Below, piece after piece: positions 1-6,616 of a DNA stretch of 6,803 nucleotides. The position numbers and the translations under genes are program-made. The notes beneath the pieces are model-generated. The model ran no database searches and was not told the origin of the DNA. It saw nothing but the letters and a program-made list of their open reading frames with translations. The stretch's first letter is position 1. Each line of letters starts with the position of its first letter. The DNA lies in NCBI GenBank assembly GCA_035465695.1, contig DATIVR010000156.1, forward strand, positions 1-6,803, read 5' to 3'. The stretch is from DASUBN01 sp035465695. Its GTDB lineage: Bacteria; Pseudomonadota; Gammaproteobacteria; Natronospirales; REEB76.

Positions 1-1
1 G

Positions 2-190
2 GTGGTGGACGAGGGGGTCCGGGGCTCCGGCGTAGGCGGTGCGCTGCTGGAGACGGCGGAGGCATGGTTCCAGGAGCGGGGCGTGAAGCGGGTGAGCCTC
101 ACCACCGCCCTGCATCGGGAAGATGCCCACGTGTTCTATGAAAAGCACGGTTATACGTACACCGGCAAACGTTTCTCGAAGATCCTCTGA
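2..190 (+). CDS. GNAT-family N-acetyltransferase, C-terminal part (5' end outside window)
   Basis: This is the last 62 residues of a GCN5-related acetyltransferase, an enzyme family that moves the acetyl group of acetyl-CoA onto an amine. What is visible is motif A, the pyrophosphate-binding loop, as RGSGVGGALL (about residues 7-16 of the visible part). It is followed by a helix (ETAEAWFQERG), a strand (VKRVSLTT), and motif B with the usual AHVFYEKHGYTYTGKRF ending, a late FYxxxGY feature typical of the fold. The stop is TGA at 188-190. The frame is open to the window edge, so the true start lies upstream and the GTG at position 2 is not a credible start. The substrate cannot be told from this part. 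There is a 102-bp gap before the next gene on the same strand, and no clear terminator in it. Confidence 0.85.
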   Translation: MVDEGVRGSGVGGALLETAEAWFQERGVKRVSLTTALHREDAHVFYEKHGYTYTGKRFSKIL

Positions 191-226
191 AGCTCCAGCC
201 CGGGTGGCGTCAGCCCCGCTCCAATG

Positions 227-255
227 TTGACGTGGTACTGCTAAACCGGGATGCT
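227..255 (+). promoter_or_regulatory. Candidate sigma70-type promoter for the POT transporter gene
   Basis: A TTGACG box at 227-232 (5 of 6 consensus bases) is followed, after a 17-bp spacer, by GATGCT at 250-255. The latter matches consensus at three positions, including the important second A and last T. Transcription would begin near 262, giving a leader of about 30 nt before the ATG at 293. Placement and spacing are good but the -10 box is weak. Confidence 0.4.
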
Positions 256-292
256 CCTGGGGCGTCCGTATCCTGCGGGTTAGGGGAATTTC

Positions 293-1798
293 ATGGCGAG
301 CACTGCGCAGCAACGTACCTTCTTGGGGCACCCCATCGGACTGGTGAACCTCTTCTTCACCGAAGCCTGGGAACGTTTCAGCTACTACGGCCTCCGTGCC
401 CTGCTCATCCTCTATCTCACCGACGCGGTGGTGAACCACCGCGGCGGCCTCGCCCTCAGCGACCAGCAGGCCGCCGGTATCTACGCGCTATATGTCGGCT
501 TCGTCTATCTGCTGGCGTTGCCGGGTGGGTGGATCGCCGATCGCCTCATCGGCCAGCAACAGGCGGTGTTCTACGGCGCCATCCTCATCGCCTGCGGCCA
601 GTTCGCGCTGGCGGTGCCGTCGGGGGGGCTGAGCTTCGCGGCCCTCGGTCTCACGCTCATCGTGCTGGGCACGGGCCTGCTCAAGCCGAACGTCAGCACC
701 ATCGTCGGTCAGCTCTACCCCGAAGGTGGCGCGCGCCGCGATGCAGGATTCTCGATCTTCTATTCCGGTATCAACCTCGGTGCGCTCATCGGCCCGCTGC
801 CGGCCGGCTGGCTGGCGGAGAAGTACGGCTGGCACTGGGGCTACCTGGTCTGCGGCTGCGTCATGTTGGGCGGCGTCATCTGGTTTCGCGCCACCAGCCA
901 CTGGTTGGCGGGCGCGGGCGCCACGCCTACCCACAGCGGCGATGCCAAGCGGGACGCAGCGGTGCATCGCGTTGGCTGGCTGGCCGTCGCAGTGTCCATG
1001 GCGCTCTTGGCACTGCTCGGGGTTGCACTCTGGTTAGGTTGGTTCCGCTTCGATGTGAATGTCGCCGCCGGCTACATGGGTTGGGGCATTTTCACCGCCG
1101 CCGTGCTGTTCTTCGCCTATATCCTGATGTTCGGCGGCCTCACCACCGCGGAGAAGAAGCGGGTGGTGGTGATCTTCCTCTTGTTCGTCGGTGCCGCCCT
1201 GTTCTGGACCGGTTTCGAGCAGGCGGGCTCCTCCCTGAACATCTTCGCCGACCGTTACACGCGTCTCCAGATCCTCGGCATCGGGTTCCCGGCGGAATGG
1301 TTCCAGAGCGTGCAGCCGTTCTTCATCATCACCCTGTCGCCGTTCGTAGGCTATCTTTGGGTCAAGCTCGCGGCGAAGAACCTGAATCCCTCCACGCCGG
1401 TGAAGTTCGGCTTGGGGCTCGTATTCATGGCTCTGGGTTTCCTGGTGATGGTGGGCGCGGCGCACGTGGCGGTGAGCGGGGCGCTCGCGGCGCCGAGCTG
1501 GCTCATCATCACTTATTTCTTCCATACCGTCGGTGAGTTGTGCCTGAGCCCGGTGGGCCTCTCTGCGGTCACCAAGCTCGCGCCGCCGCGTTACGTGAGC
1601 CAGATGATGGGCACCTTCTTCATGGGACTGTCGCTGGGCAACGTGTTCGCCGGGCTCGCGGGCGGCAAGCTCGATCCGAGCCAGCTCAATCAGATGCCGG
1701 ACGTGTTCATGCAGATCGTGTATCTGGGGGTGGGCGCGGGTCTCATATTCCTGGTGTTCAGCCGGCCCATCAGGAAGCTCATCGGTGGAGCCGAATGA
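293..1798 (+). CDS. POT/PTR family proton-dependent di-/tripeptide transporter (MFS)
   Basis: A 501-residue inner-membrane protein of the proton-coupled oligopeptide transporter family, which imports di- and tripeptides with protons. The family signatures are all present. The TM1 ExxER motif is E24-A-W-E27-R28, followed by FSYYGLRALLILYL. GLLKPNVST carries K131, the likely counterpart of the conserved TM4 lysine. FYSGINLG (about 156-163) is the PTR2 signature. GELCLSPVGLS carries E415, the likely counterpart of the TM10 glutamate. About 14 hydrophobic segments fit the bacterial POT layout, and the length is normal. The start is supported by AGGGGAA at 282-288, a few bases before ATG. The protein ends in a short basic tail (SRPIRKLIGGAE). 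It converges with the OPT peptide transporter gene across a shared hairpin. Substrate range is inferred from the family. No sign of truncation is seen. Confidence 0.95.
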   Translation: MASTAQQRTFLGHPIGLVNLFFTEAWERFSYYGLRALLILYLTDAVVNHRGGLALSDQQAAGIYALYVGFVYLLALPGGWIADRLIGQQQAVFYGAILIACGQFALAVPSGGLSFAALGLTLIVLGTGLLKPNVSTIVGQLYPEGGARRDAGFSIFYSGINLGALIGPLPAGWLAEKYGWHWGYLVCGCVMLGGVIWFRATSHWLAGAGATPTHSGDAKRDAAVHRVGWLAVAVSMALLALLGVALWLGWFRFDVNVAAGYMGWGIFTAAVLFFAYILMFGGLTTAEKKRVVVIFLLFVGAALFWTGFEQAGSSLNIFADRYTRLQILGIGFPAEWFQSVQPFFIITLSPFVGYLWVKLAAKNLNPSTPVKFGLGLVFMALGFLVMVGAAHVAVSGALAAPSWLIITYFFHTVGELCLSPVGLSAVTKLAPPRYVSQMMGTFFMGLSLGNVFAGLAGGKLDPSQLNQMPDVFMQIVYLGVGAGLIFLVFSRPIRKLIGGAE

Positions 1799-1821
1799 CC
1801 CCGGGACTGCTTCATTGAGCC

Positions 1822-1853
1822 AAAAAGAAAGCCCCCGGTGTCGGGGGCTTTCT
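1822..1853. terminator. Bidirectional rho-independent terminator between convergent POT and OPT genes
   Basis: A perfect 11-bp stem (GAAAGCCCCCG at 1827-1837 with CGGGGGCTTTC at 1842-1852) closes a GTGT loop. On the minus strand the stem is followed by a run of five T (1826-1822), giving a textbook terminator 20-odd bases after the OPT stop. On the plus strand the stem's own CTTTC and the following TCATTTC make a poorer U-tract, so termination of the POT transcript is likely but weaker. Confidence 0.88.
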
Positions 1854-1873
1854 CATTTCACGATCCTTCCGGA

Positions 1874-3928
1874 TCAAGACTTCGCCAATCTCTCCAGCCA
1901 GCGGTAGGTGAAGAAGATCACCGCAGCGAAGCCGAGGCCTCCCGCGAGCATGGTGGCATTGATGCCCATGACGCTGTAGCTCGCCGCCGTGTCGCCCAGC
2001 AGTTCAGCCGGGAACGGCTTCTCGCTGAACGCCACCCAGGCCGTGAAGCCGATGGCCAGCACGCTCTCACCCACGATCAGGCCCGAAGCCAGCAGCGTGC
2101 CGAGCTGCTTGGTGGCCTCCGCCTTGGCCTTGGGCTGGCGGTCGGCGCGCTTGTCGAAGATCCAGCCCACCACCGCGCCCACGGTCACCATCAGGGTCGA
2201 TACGGTCGGCAGGTAGATGCCGAGTCCCACCGCCAGCGGCGGCAGCCGGTACTTGGTGGCCTTGGAGAGCAGGTAATCCACGATGATGATCACCACGCCG
2301 ATGAGCGCGCCCCAGCCCATCAGCTGCCATTTCTCCGGATCGTTCTGGATCACCGCCTGTCCCAGGGACGATATGAGTCCCGCCTGGGGTGCGGGCAGGG
2401 CATGGGCGCCGGCGCCGGGCGCGCCCACGAAGCCGTAAGCCTTGTTCACCAGGTCCAGCACCGGGGCGATCACCAGCGCGCTCGCGATCACGCCGATCAC
2501 CAGCGCCCACTGCTGCTTGGCCGGGGTGGCGTCCACCAACTGGCCGGTCTTCAGGTCCTGCAGGTTGTTGTTGGCGATGGCTGCCACGTTGAACACCACC
2601 GCCGTCACGAACAGGGAGTAGGCCACCAAGGCCTTGCCCATCTCCGGCGGCAGCGCGGATTTCACCGTCACCACCAGGAACAATGCCGTGATCGCCACCA
2701 CCAGGATGCCGATGCCGGACAAGGGGCTGTTCGATGCGCCGATCAACCCGGCCATGTAACCGCAGACCGTGGACACCAGGAATCCCACCACCACCACGAT
2801 CACGATGCCGCCGATGGTGAGCATGAGCGCATGGTCGCCGAGTCCGGCGCCGGTGGCGAAGTTCCACAGCAGCCAGCAGATGGGCAGGATACACAGCACC
2901 GAGATGATGCCGACCTGGTCCACGGGGATGTCCAGCTCGGTGCGGGCGAGTGTCTCGCCCTTGCCGGTCTTGCGGGCCTTGGAGGAAGCCATGGCGCCGC
3001 GGATGCCGCCGATCACCGGCTTCACCAGCTTGATGAGGGTCCAGATGGCCGACACGGCGATGGTGCCTGCGCCTACGAAGCGCACGTACTTGCTCCAGGT
3101 ACCGAGCGCCACGTCCCCTACGGCGCTGACGTCCGGGTGCGCGGCCATGAAGGTGGCGCTGTAGTGCGGCACTCCCCACACCCAGCCGATGAGCGCCCCC
3201 ACGAACATGGCGAAGCCCACGGTGATGCCCACCAGGTGGCCGATGCCGAACAGCGCCACCGAGAGCTGGAAGTCGAAGCCCGAGACCGGTGCCTTGTCGT
3301 CGCGGCCGAGCCGGAAGTTGGCCGCCACGTCGCCCAGGAACAGGCGCGTCTGCACCAGCACCAGGAATGCCGCCGATACCAGCGAGCCCACCAGCACCGC
3401 CTTCAGGCCCTTGCCGCCGGATTCCACCGACTGGTCGCCTTCCGCGGAGCCGGAGCCCACCTTGATGACCTCGGCGCAAGCGGTGCCTTCCGGATAAGGC
3501 AGGTCGGATTCCGTCACCAGCGCGCGGCGCAGCGGGATGGAATACATCACACCCAGGATGCCGCCGGTGGCGCAGATGGCCACCGACTCCCAGTAGGGGA
3601 AGCCGTTCCACCAGCCGATCATGATGAAGCCCGGCAGCACGAAGATGATGGAGGAGAGCGTGCCCGCCGTGGAGGCCACGGTCTGCACGATGTTGTTCTC
3701 CTGGGGTGTCGGGTTGCCGCCCATCCAGGCCCAGGTGTTGCTGAGCTGTCCCATCCAGCGCAGCAGCGCCATGGAGAGCACCACCGCCGGGATGGAGGTG
3801 GAGAAGGTGAGGCCGGCCTTGAGACCGAAGTACACGTTGGCCGCGGTGAATACCACGCACAGCACGATGCCGATGAGGATGCCGCGGAGCGTGATCTCCT
3901 TGAGCGGCATGGCGATGGCTTGATTCAT
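1874..3928 (-). CDS. OPT family oligopeptide transporter
   Basis: A 684-residue inner-membrane protein of the oligopeptide transporter family, unrelated to POT/MFS. Family members take up oligopeptides, or in some branches metal-chelate compounds, with protons. Hallmarks seen: the N-terminal LRGILIGIVLCVVFTAANVY segment with FGLKAGLTFSTSIPA after it, NPTPQENNIVQTVASTAG (about 72-89), a DLPYPEGTACAEV block (about 142-154), and an SNSPLSGIGI motif near residue 400. About 15-16 hydrophobic stretches are present. A charged linker (SSKARKTGKGETLARTELD) separates the halves. Length is usual for bacterial members. The frame stays open to 4000, but the ATG at 3928 is preferred: it has AGGGGA a few bases upstream and puts the conserved LKEITLRG just after the start, whereas the longer start would add 24 unrelated residues. 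Substrate is inferred from the family only. Confidence 0.93.
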   Translation of the reverse strand: MNQAIAMPLKEITLRGILIGIVLCVVFTAANVYFGLKAGLTFSTSIPAVVLSMALLRWMGQLSNTWAWMGGNPTPQENNIVQTVASTAGTLSSIIFVLPGFIMIGWWNGFPYWESVAICATGGILGVMYSIPLRRALVTESDLPYPEGTACAEVIKVGSGSAEGDQSVESGGKGLKAVLVGSLVSAAFLVLVQTRLFLGDVAANFRLGRDDKAPVSGFDFQLSVALFGIGHLVGITVGFAMFVGALIGWVWGVPHYSATFMAAHPDVSAVGDVALGTWSKYVRFVGAGTIAVSAIWTLIKLVKPVIGGIRGAMASSKARKTGKGETLARTELDIPVDQVGIISVLCILPICWLLWNFATGAGLGDHALMLTIGGIVIVVVVGFLVSTVCGYMAGLIGASNSPLSGIGILVVAITALFLVVTVKSALPPEMGKALVAYSLFVTAVVFNVAAIANNNLQDLKTGQLVDATPAKQQWALVIGVIASALVIAPVLDLVNKAYGFVGAPGAGAHALPAPQAGLISSLGQAVIQNDPEKWQLMGWGALIGVVIIIVDYLLSKATKYRLPPLAVGLGIYLPTVSTLMVTVGAVVGWIFDKRADRQPKAKAEATKQLGTLLASGLIVGESVLAIGFTAWVAFSEKPFPAELLGDTAASYSVMGINATMLAGGLGFAAVIFFTYRWLERLAKS

Positions 3929-3964
3929 GGGGTTCCCCTGCGGCGCTGTGCCGCTTTGGCGTGT

Positions 3965-3993
3965 AACATAACCCATCCCATCCCGGGTGTCTC
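3965..3993 (-). promoter_or_regulatory. Candidate promoter for the OPT transporter gene
   Basis: Read on the minus strand, GAGACA (3993-3988, 4 of 6 to the -35 consensus) and TATGTT (3970-3965, 4 of 6 to the -10 consensus) are exactly 17 bp apart. They would start transcription about 30 nt before the OPT ATG. They lie in the 77-bp divergent gap, so promoter elements for the two genes must overlap or interlock. On the plus strand TAACAT (3964-3969) could be the -10 box for the EamA gene, but it has no recognisable -35. Confidence 0.3.
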
Positions 3994-4005
3994 TCAACAT
4001 AAGCC

Positions 4006-4941
4006 ATGACCGGCGACGTCCGCCAGCGCCTGCGATTCATCCTCGCGTTCTTCATCGTCTATGTCGTGTGGGGCTCGACCTATCTCGCCATCCGCATCGG
4101 CGATACCGACTTGCCGCCGGCCCTCCTGGCCGGCGCCCGTAATACCCTGGCGGGTGTGCTGCTCATGTCCGTGGCCTGGTACCGCACCGGCATGGCGCCG
4201 TGGCGCTCACCGGACTGGAAGATCGCGGTGCCGGTAGGCCTCTCGATGATCGCGCTGGCCAACGGGTTCACCACCTGGGCCGAGGATTGGGTGCCTTCCA
4301 ACCAGGCGGCGCTCATCTCCGTCTGCTCGGCGCTCTTCACGGCGTGGTTCGGCACCTTCGGCGTGCACGGCCATCCGCTCAGCCGCCGCGCCAAGCTCGG
4401 CCTCGCCATCGGTTTCGTGGGCGCCTTGCTGCTGCTGGTGCCCGGCCATGGCTTCAGTTTCGAGCATCTGGGAGCGCAGTTGCTCATCCTCATCGCCACC
4501 ATCGCCTGGGCCGGCGGCGCCATGTGGGGTCGCCATCAGCGGCCCTCCACGCCGGCGCTGATGCTGGCGTCGATGCAGATGCTCACGGGTGGCATCGTCT
4601 TGCTGATCGTGGGATTCGGCAGCGGCGAGGCAGCCCACTGGCAGTGGACCACCAAGGGCCTGGGGTCGGTGGTGTACCTGGCATTGTTCGGTTCCTGCCT
4701 CGCCTACACCACCTATATATGGCTGGTACGGCATGTGACGCCGGACAAGCTGAGCACCATCGCCTACGTGAACCCGCTGGTGGCGGTGATATTGGGATGG
4801 CTGGTATTGGGTGAGACTTTGAATTGGGCGCAGTGGGCGGGGACTGCGGTGTTATTGAGCGGGGTGGTGCTCATCAACACCCGTGCCGGCACACTTGCAT
4901 GGGCTCTGCTCCGCCGAGGTCCGCGGGCAGACCTCAAATAA
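4006..4941 (+). CDS. EamA/DMT-superfamily transporter (YedA-like exporter)
   Basis: A 311-residue inner-membrane protein with the two EamA repeats of the drug/metabolite transporter superfamily. The first repeat begins YVVWGSTYLAIRIG (about 19-32) and LPPALLAGARN (36-46). The second ends with YVNPLVAVILGWLVLGE (254-270) and a last helix GTAVLLSGVVLIN. About ten hydrophobic segments are expected and visible. The WGSTY/PPxLxAGxR pattern resembles E. coli YedA, a putative metabolite or amino-acid effluxer; the substrate cannot be read from sequence. The start is fixed by an in-frame TAA at 4000-4002. The next GTG falls inside TM1. No Shine-Dalgarno sequence is visible before the ATG (bases 3991-4005 are CTCTCAACATAAGCC), which is unusual beside the strong sites of its neighbours. 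It is divergent from OPT. A short basic tail (RRGPRADLK) ends the protein. Confidence 0.93.
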   Translation: MTGDVRQRLRFILAFFIVYVVWGSTYLAIRIGDTDLPPALLAGARNTLAGVLLMSVAWYRTGMAPWRSPDWKIAVPVGLSMIALANGFTTWAEDWVPSNQAALISVCSALFTAWFGTFGVHGHPLSRRAKLGLAIGFVGALLLLVPGHGFSFEHLGAQLLILIATIAWAGGAMWGRHQRPSTPALMLASMQMLTGGIVLLIVGFGSGEAAHWQWTTKGLGSVVYLALFGSCLAYTTYIWLVRHVTPDKLSTIAYVNPLVAVILGWLVLGETLNWAQWAGTAVLLSGVVLINTRAGTLAWALLRRGPRADLK

Positions 4942-5012
4942 GCGCCGCTCGTGTCCTCCAATCCCACACTCAAGCGTTGATTCGTCTGCTGGATAACACA
5001 ATTCATCCCGAC

Positions 5013-5039
5013 GGATATATGCATATCCATGCATATGCA
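5013..5039. promoter_or_regulatory. AT-rich paired palindromes, candidate operator upstream of VirK/YbjX-type gene
   Basis: Two perfect 10-bp palindromes lie side by side: ATATGCATAT (5017-5026) and TGCATATGCA (5030-5039). Seen another way, ATGCATAT is directly repeated at 5019 and 5029, exactly 10 bp apart. The first copy is also flanked by GGATAT/ATATCC arms (5013-5018 and 5023-5028). This AT-rich patch stands out in GC-rich surroundings, ends 17 bp before the ATG at 5057, and could bind a dimeric regulator in helical phase. No known consensus is recognised. A regulatory role is inferred from position and symmetry alone. Confidence 0.4.
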
Positions 5040-5056
5040 ATCCGCGGTCGGCAGGC

Positions 5057-6076
5057 ATGGATACCGAATCGAACACCCCCAAGGTCAGGGTCAGCCCAGC
5101 TTCACTTGGACCTGAGGCCCTGGCATTCGAGGCAGGGCCGAGACCCGCTTGGCGCGGCCTCTCCGAACTGCATGCGCTGGCCTGCCGCATCTATCCGCCG
5201 CAGGTGAACCATCGGTTCGCCAAGCGCGCACGCTTCATGTATCGCGCTTCCGCGAGCCCGTCCGTGTGGCTGCCGTGGCGCAGTTACCTGGAGGCTTCGC
5301 CGTTCGAGCGATTAGCCCAAGTCTTCCCGCGTCTCTACGAGAAGCCCTTGCGGCCATATCTGCACAGGCGGTTCCGTCCCGGCGGCACGCTGAGGATGCT
5401 GCGCGGGCATTACCAGTTCTTGCAGCAGCATGCTCCGGTCGGCTTCGTCGGCGCCCTGCTGGATAACCGCCCGTACCTGCTGAATGAACGCTCGGTGGAC
5501 GGCCTGGAGCGGCCCTTGCTGCTCAACCTCACCTACGCCAAGCACATGCAGCAGGAAGGGGAACTCACCCTGTCCCTGGGTTTCCCCGATTCTCTCGGTA
5601 CGCTGGGACATCACCGGTGGATCAGCAGCCTCACGTTCATGTTGCGCCAAGGGCCAGGTGGTCGCGAGTTCCTGGTGGGCGGCGTGCAGGGTGGGCACTC
5701 GGCCGACAGCCGCGAGGATATCCGGGTGGCCACCCAGGTCTTCCACGGCCTGCGCCCCAAGTATCTGCTCATCCATCTGCTGCGGCAGCTCGCCCTTTGC
5801 TGGGGAGTCTCCGACATCCTCGCGGTCAGCGATTCCGCACACTGCCTCACGCGTAACCGCTATCGGGGTCGCATCCAGATCATGAGTTCGTACGATGAAC
5901 TGTGGCGGGACGTGGGCGGAGAGTTCCGTGAAGATGGTTTCTACACGCTGCCGCTGTTGAAGGAGCGCCGTCCGCTGGAAGAGATTCCCTCGCGCAAGCG
6001 GGCCCAGTACCGGCGGCGCTACGAGCTGCTGGACAACATCGAGACTGAGATACGGGACAAGCTGGCGCTTAGCTGA
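5057..6076 (+). CDS. VirK/YbjX family protein (DUF535)
   Basis: A 339-residue protein matching the DUF535 family that includes Shigella/Salmonella VirK and E. coli YbjX. Members have been linked to envelope changes and resistance to antimicrobial peptides, but the biochemical activity is not known. Recognisable parts are the LxxPYLxxxxxPxxRLxxLxxHYxFL-like region (here PLRPYLHRRF and LRGHYQFLQQH), EGELTLSLGF (about 167-176), FLVGGVQGGHSADSREDIR, FHGLRPKYLLIHLLRQLA (229-246), ILAVSDSAHCLTRNRYRGRI, and the C-terminal SRKRAQYRRRYELL block (312-325). No signal peptide or membrane helix is seen, so it is probably cytoplasmic. Length is near the family norm. The first 35 residues look variable. The ATG is the first in frame after a TAA at 4994-4996; the ribosome site is weak (GGCAGG). 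The gene has its own 115-bp leader containing paired palindromes, suggesting it is expressed apart from the EamA gene. Confidence 0.9.
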   Translation: MDTESNTPKVRVSPASLGPEALAFEAGPRPAWRGLSELHALACRIYPPQVNHRFAKRARFMYRASASPSVWLPWRSYLEASPFERLAQVFPRLYEKPLRPYLHRRFRPGGTLRMLRGHYQFLQQHAPVGFVGALLDNRPYLLNERSVDGLERPLLLNLTYAKHMQQEGELTLSLGFPDSLGTLGHHRWISSLTFMLRQGPGGREFLVGGVQGGHSADSREDIRVATQVFHGLRPKYLLIHLLRQLALCWGVSDILAVSDSAHCLTRNRYRGRIQIMSSYDELWRDVGGEFREDGFYTLPLLKERRPLEEIPSRKRAQYRRRYELLDNIETEIRDKLALS

Positions 6077-6085
6077 ATCTTCGGA

Positions 6086-6100
6086 GCGGCCTTCGGCCGC
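6086..6100. other. Small GC hairpin after the VirK/YbjX-type gene
   Basis: GCGGCC (6086-6091) and GGCCGC (6095-6100) pair perfectly around a TTC loop, starting 9 bases after the stop codon. The downstream AATCGTTTAA is a poor U-tract, so it may be a weak terminator or only an mRNA 3'-end stabilising hairpin. It lies just outside the inverted-repeat element that begins at 6105. Confidence 0.4.
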
Positions 6101-6104
6101 AATC

Positions 6105-6123
6105 GTTTAAGAGGGCGCGTTCC
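6105..6123 (+). repeat. Left terminal inverted repeat of the 531-bp element
   Basis: GTTTAAGAGGGCGCGTTCC. The reverse complement of 6617-6635 reads GTTCAAGAGGGCGGGTTCC, so 17 of 19 positions agree. Pairing breaks at 6104 outside and becomes patchy after 6123 inside, which fixes the element edge. The TTA in this copy supplies a minus-strand stop codon. Confidence 0.6.
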
Positions 6124-6134
6124 ACGCGCACTGG

Positions 6135-6168
6135 GCCCCTTTTCTTTGCGACCCCAAAGAAAAGGGGC
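6135..6168. repeat. Left subterminal hairpin (14-bp perfect arms)
   Basis: GCCCCTTTTCTTTG (6135-6148) pairs perfectly with CAAAGAAAAGGGGC (6155-6168) around a 6-base loop (CGACCC). It sits 11 bp inside the left terminal repeat. On the plus strand no T-run follows, so it is not a normal intrinsic terminator in that direction. Read on the minus strand it is followed by more GC-rich sequence. Confidence 0.8.
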
Positions 6169-6451
6169 GAAAAGAAAGGGTCCGTCGCGCAGCGGCGGAC
6201 GCGAGGTAGGATGCCGAGCTGGAATGGCGCCAGGGATGGATGGGATCAGCTCCAATCGTCCCTGATGCGCCTCCAGCCTCGCCATCCAGGGCTCGGCGTT
6301 CGATGCTCCCGCATCTCACCTTCGTCCCAGACGGGCTGACCTTGTTCGTTCCGGTGCTCGGCGGCTTCCAAGGGGGTAGGAAGAACTCGCGTCTCTTGCT
6401 CTTGCCGCCGTAGCGCGCGCCGAGCATCGGAGCGAGCAAGCCAAGCCGAAG

Positions 6452-6508
6452 GGCGCCGCCAGGGATGGCGGCGCCTTCACACCCGAGGCAGGAGCCTCGT
6501 CTGTGAAG
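6452..6508. repeat. Two adjacent hairpins in the element core
   Basis: GGCGCCGCCA (6452-6461) and TGGCGGCGCC (6466-6475) form a perfect 10-bp stem with a GGGA loop. Immediately after, CTTCACA (6475-6481) pairs with TGTGAAG (6502-6508) and CGAGGC (6484-6489) with GCCTCG (6494-6499), giving a second stem with a small internal loop and an AGGA terminal loop. The two stems share base 6475. Confidence 0.7.
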
Positions 6509-6576
6509 CTGCGCAGCGAGCGTGAAGCGCAGGGCAGGTGCGGCTTCCGCACCCCGCGCTCCGGGCGAGCGCTTTT

Positions 6577-6604
6577 GGTTACTTTTGGCGCGCCAAAAGT
6601 AACC
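6577..6604. repeat. Right subterminal 28-bp perfect palindrome
   Basis: GGTTACTTTTGGCG (6577-6590) is followed directly by its exact reverse complement, CGCCAAAAGTAACC (6591-6604), with no loop. The centre is GGCGCGCC. It sits 12 bp inside the right terminal repeat, mirroring the left subterminal hairpin. Sequences of the form 'TTACTTTTGGCGCGCCAAAAG' are, from memory, frequent in intergenic DNA of Xanthomonadales and some other gammaproteobacteria. Confidence 0.85.
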
Positions 6605-6616
6605 CGTCTGCGGGGC

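Noticed and set aside
232..1536. Plus-strand 434-codon frame overlapping the POT transporter
   Set aside because: Arg/Gly/His-rich translation without motifs, and it overlaps an unmistakable POT gene. It is a frame shadow.
3901..4000. OPT start at 4000 (24 residues longer)
   Set aside because: The extra residues show no conservation pattern, the candidate promoter would fall inside the coding region, and the ATG at 3928 has a good ribosome site.
1838..4009. Plus-strand 723-codon open frame lying antisense over the whole OPT gene
   Set aside because: The product is extremely His/Asp/Gln/Arg-rich with no domain or membrane pattern, as expected for the complement of a GC-rich, codon-biased membrane-protein gene. 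The minus strand has clear OPT motifs, a ribosome site and a terminator.
2067..4055. Minus-strand 662-codon frame overlapping the OPT gene in another frame
   Set aside because: Arg/Gly/His-rich out-of-frame translation of the OPT gene, ending inside it, with no recognisable family.
4006..6076. EamA and VirK/YbjX genes as one operon
   Set aside because: The 115-bp gap contains a distinct AT-rich palindromic region and the functions are not linked, so co-transcription is possible but unsupported.
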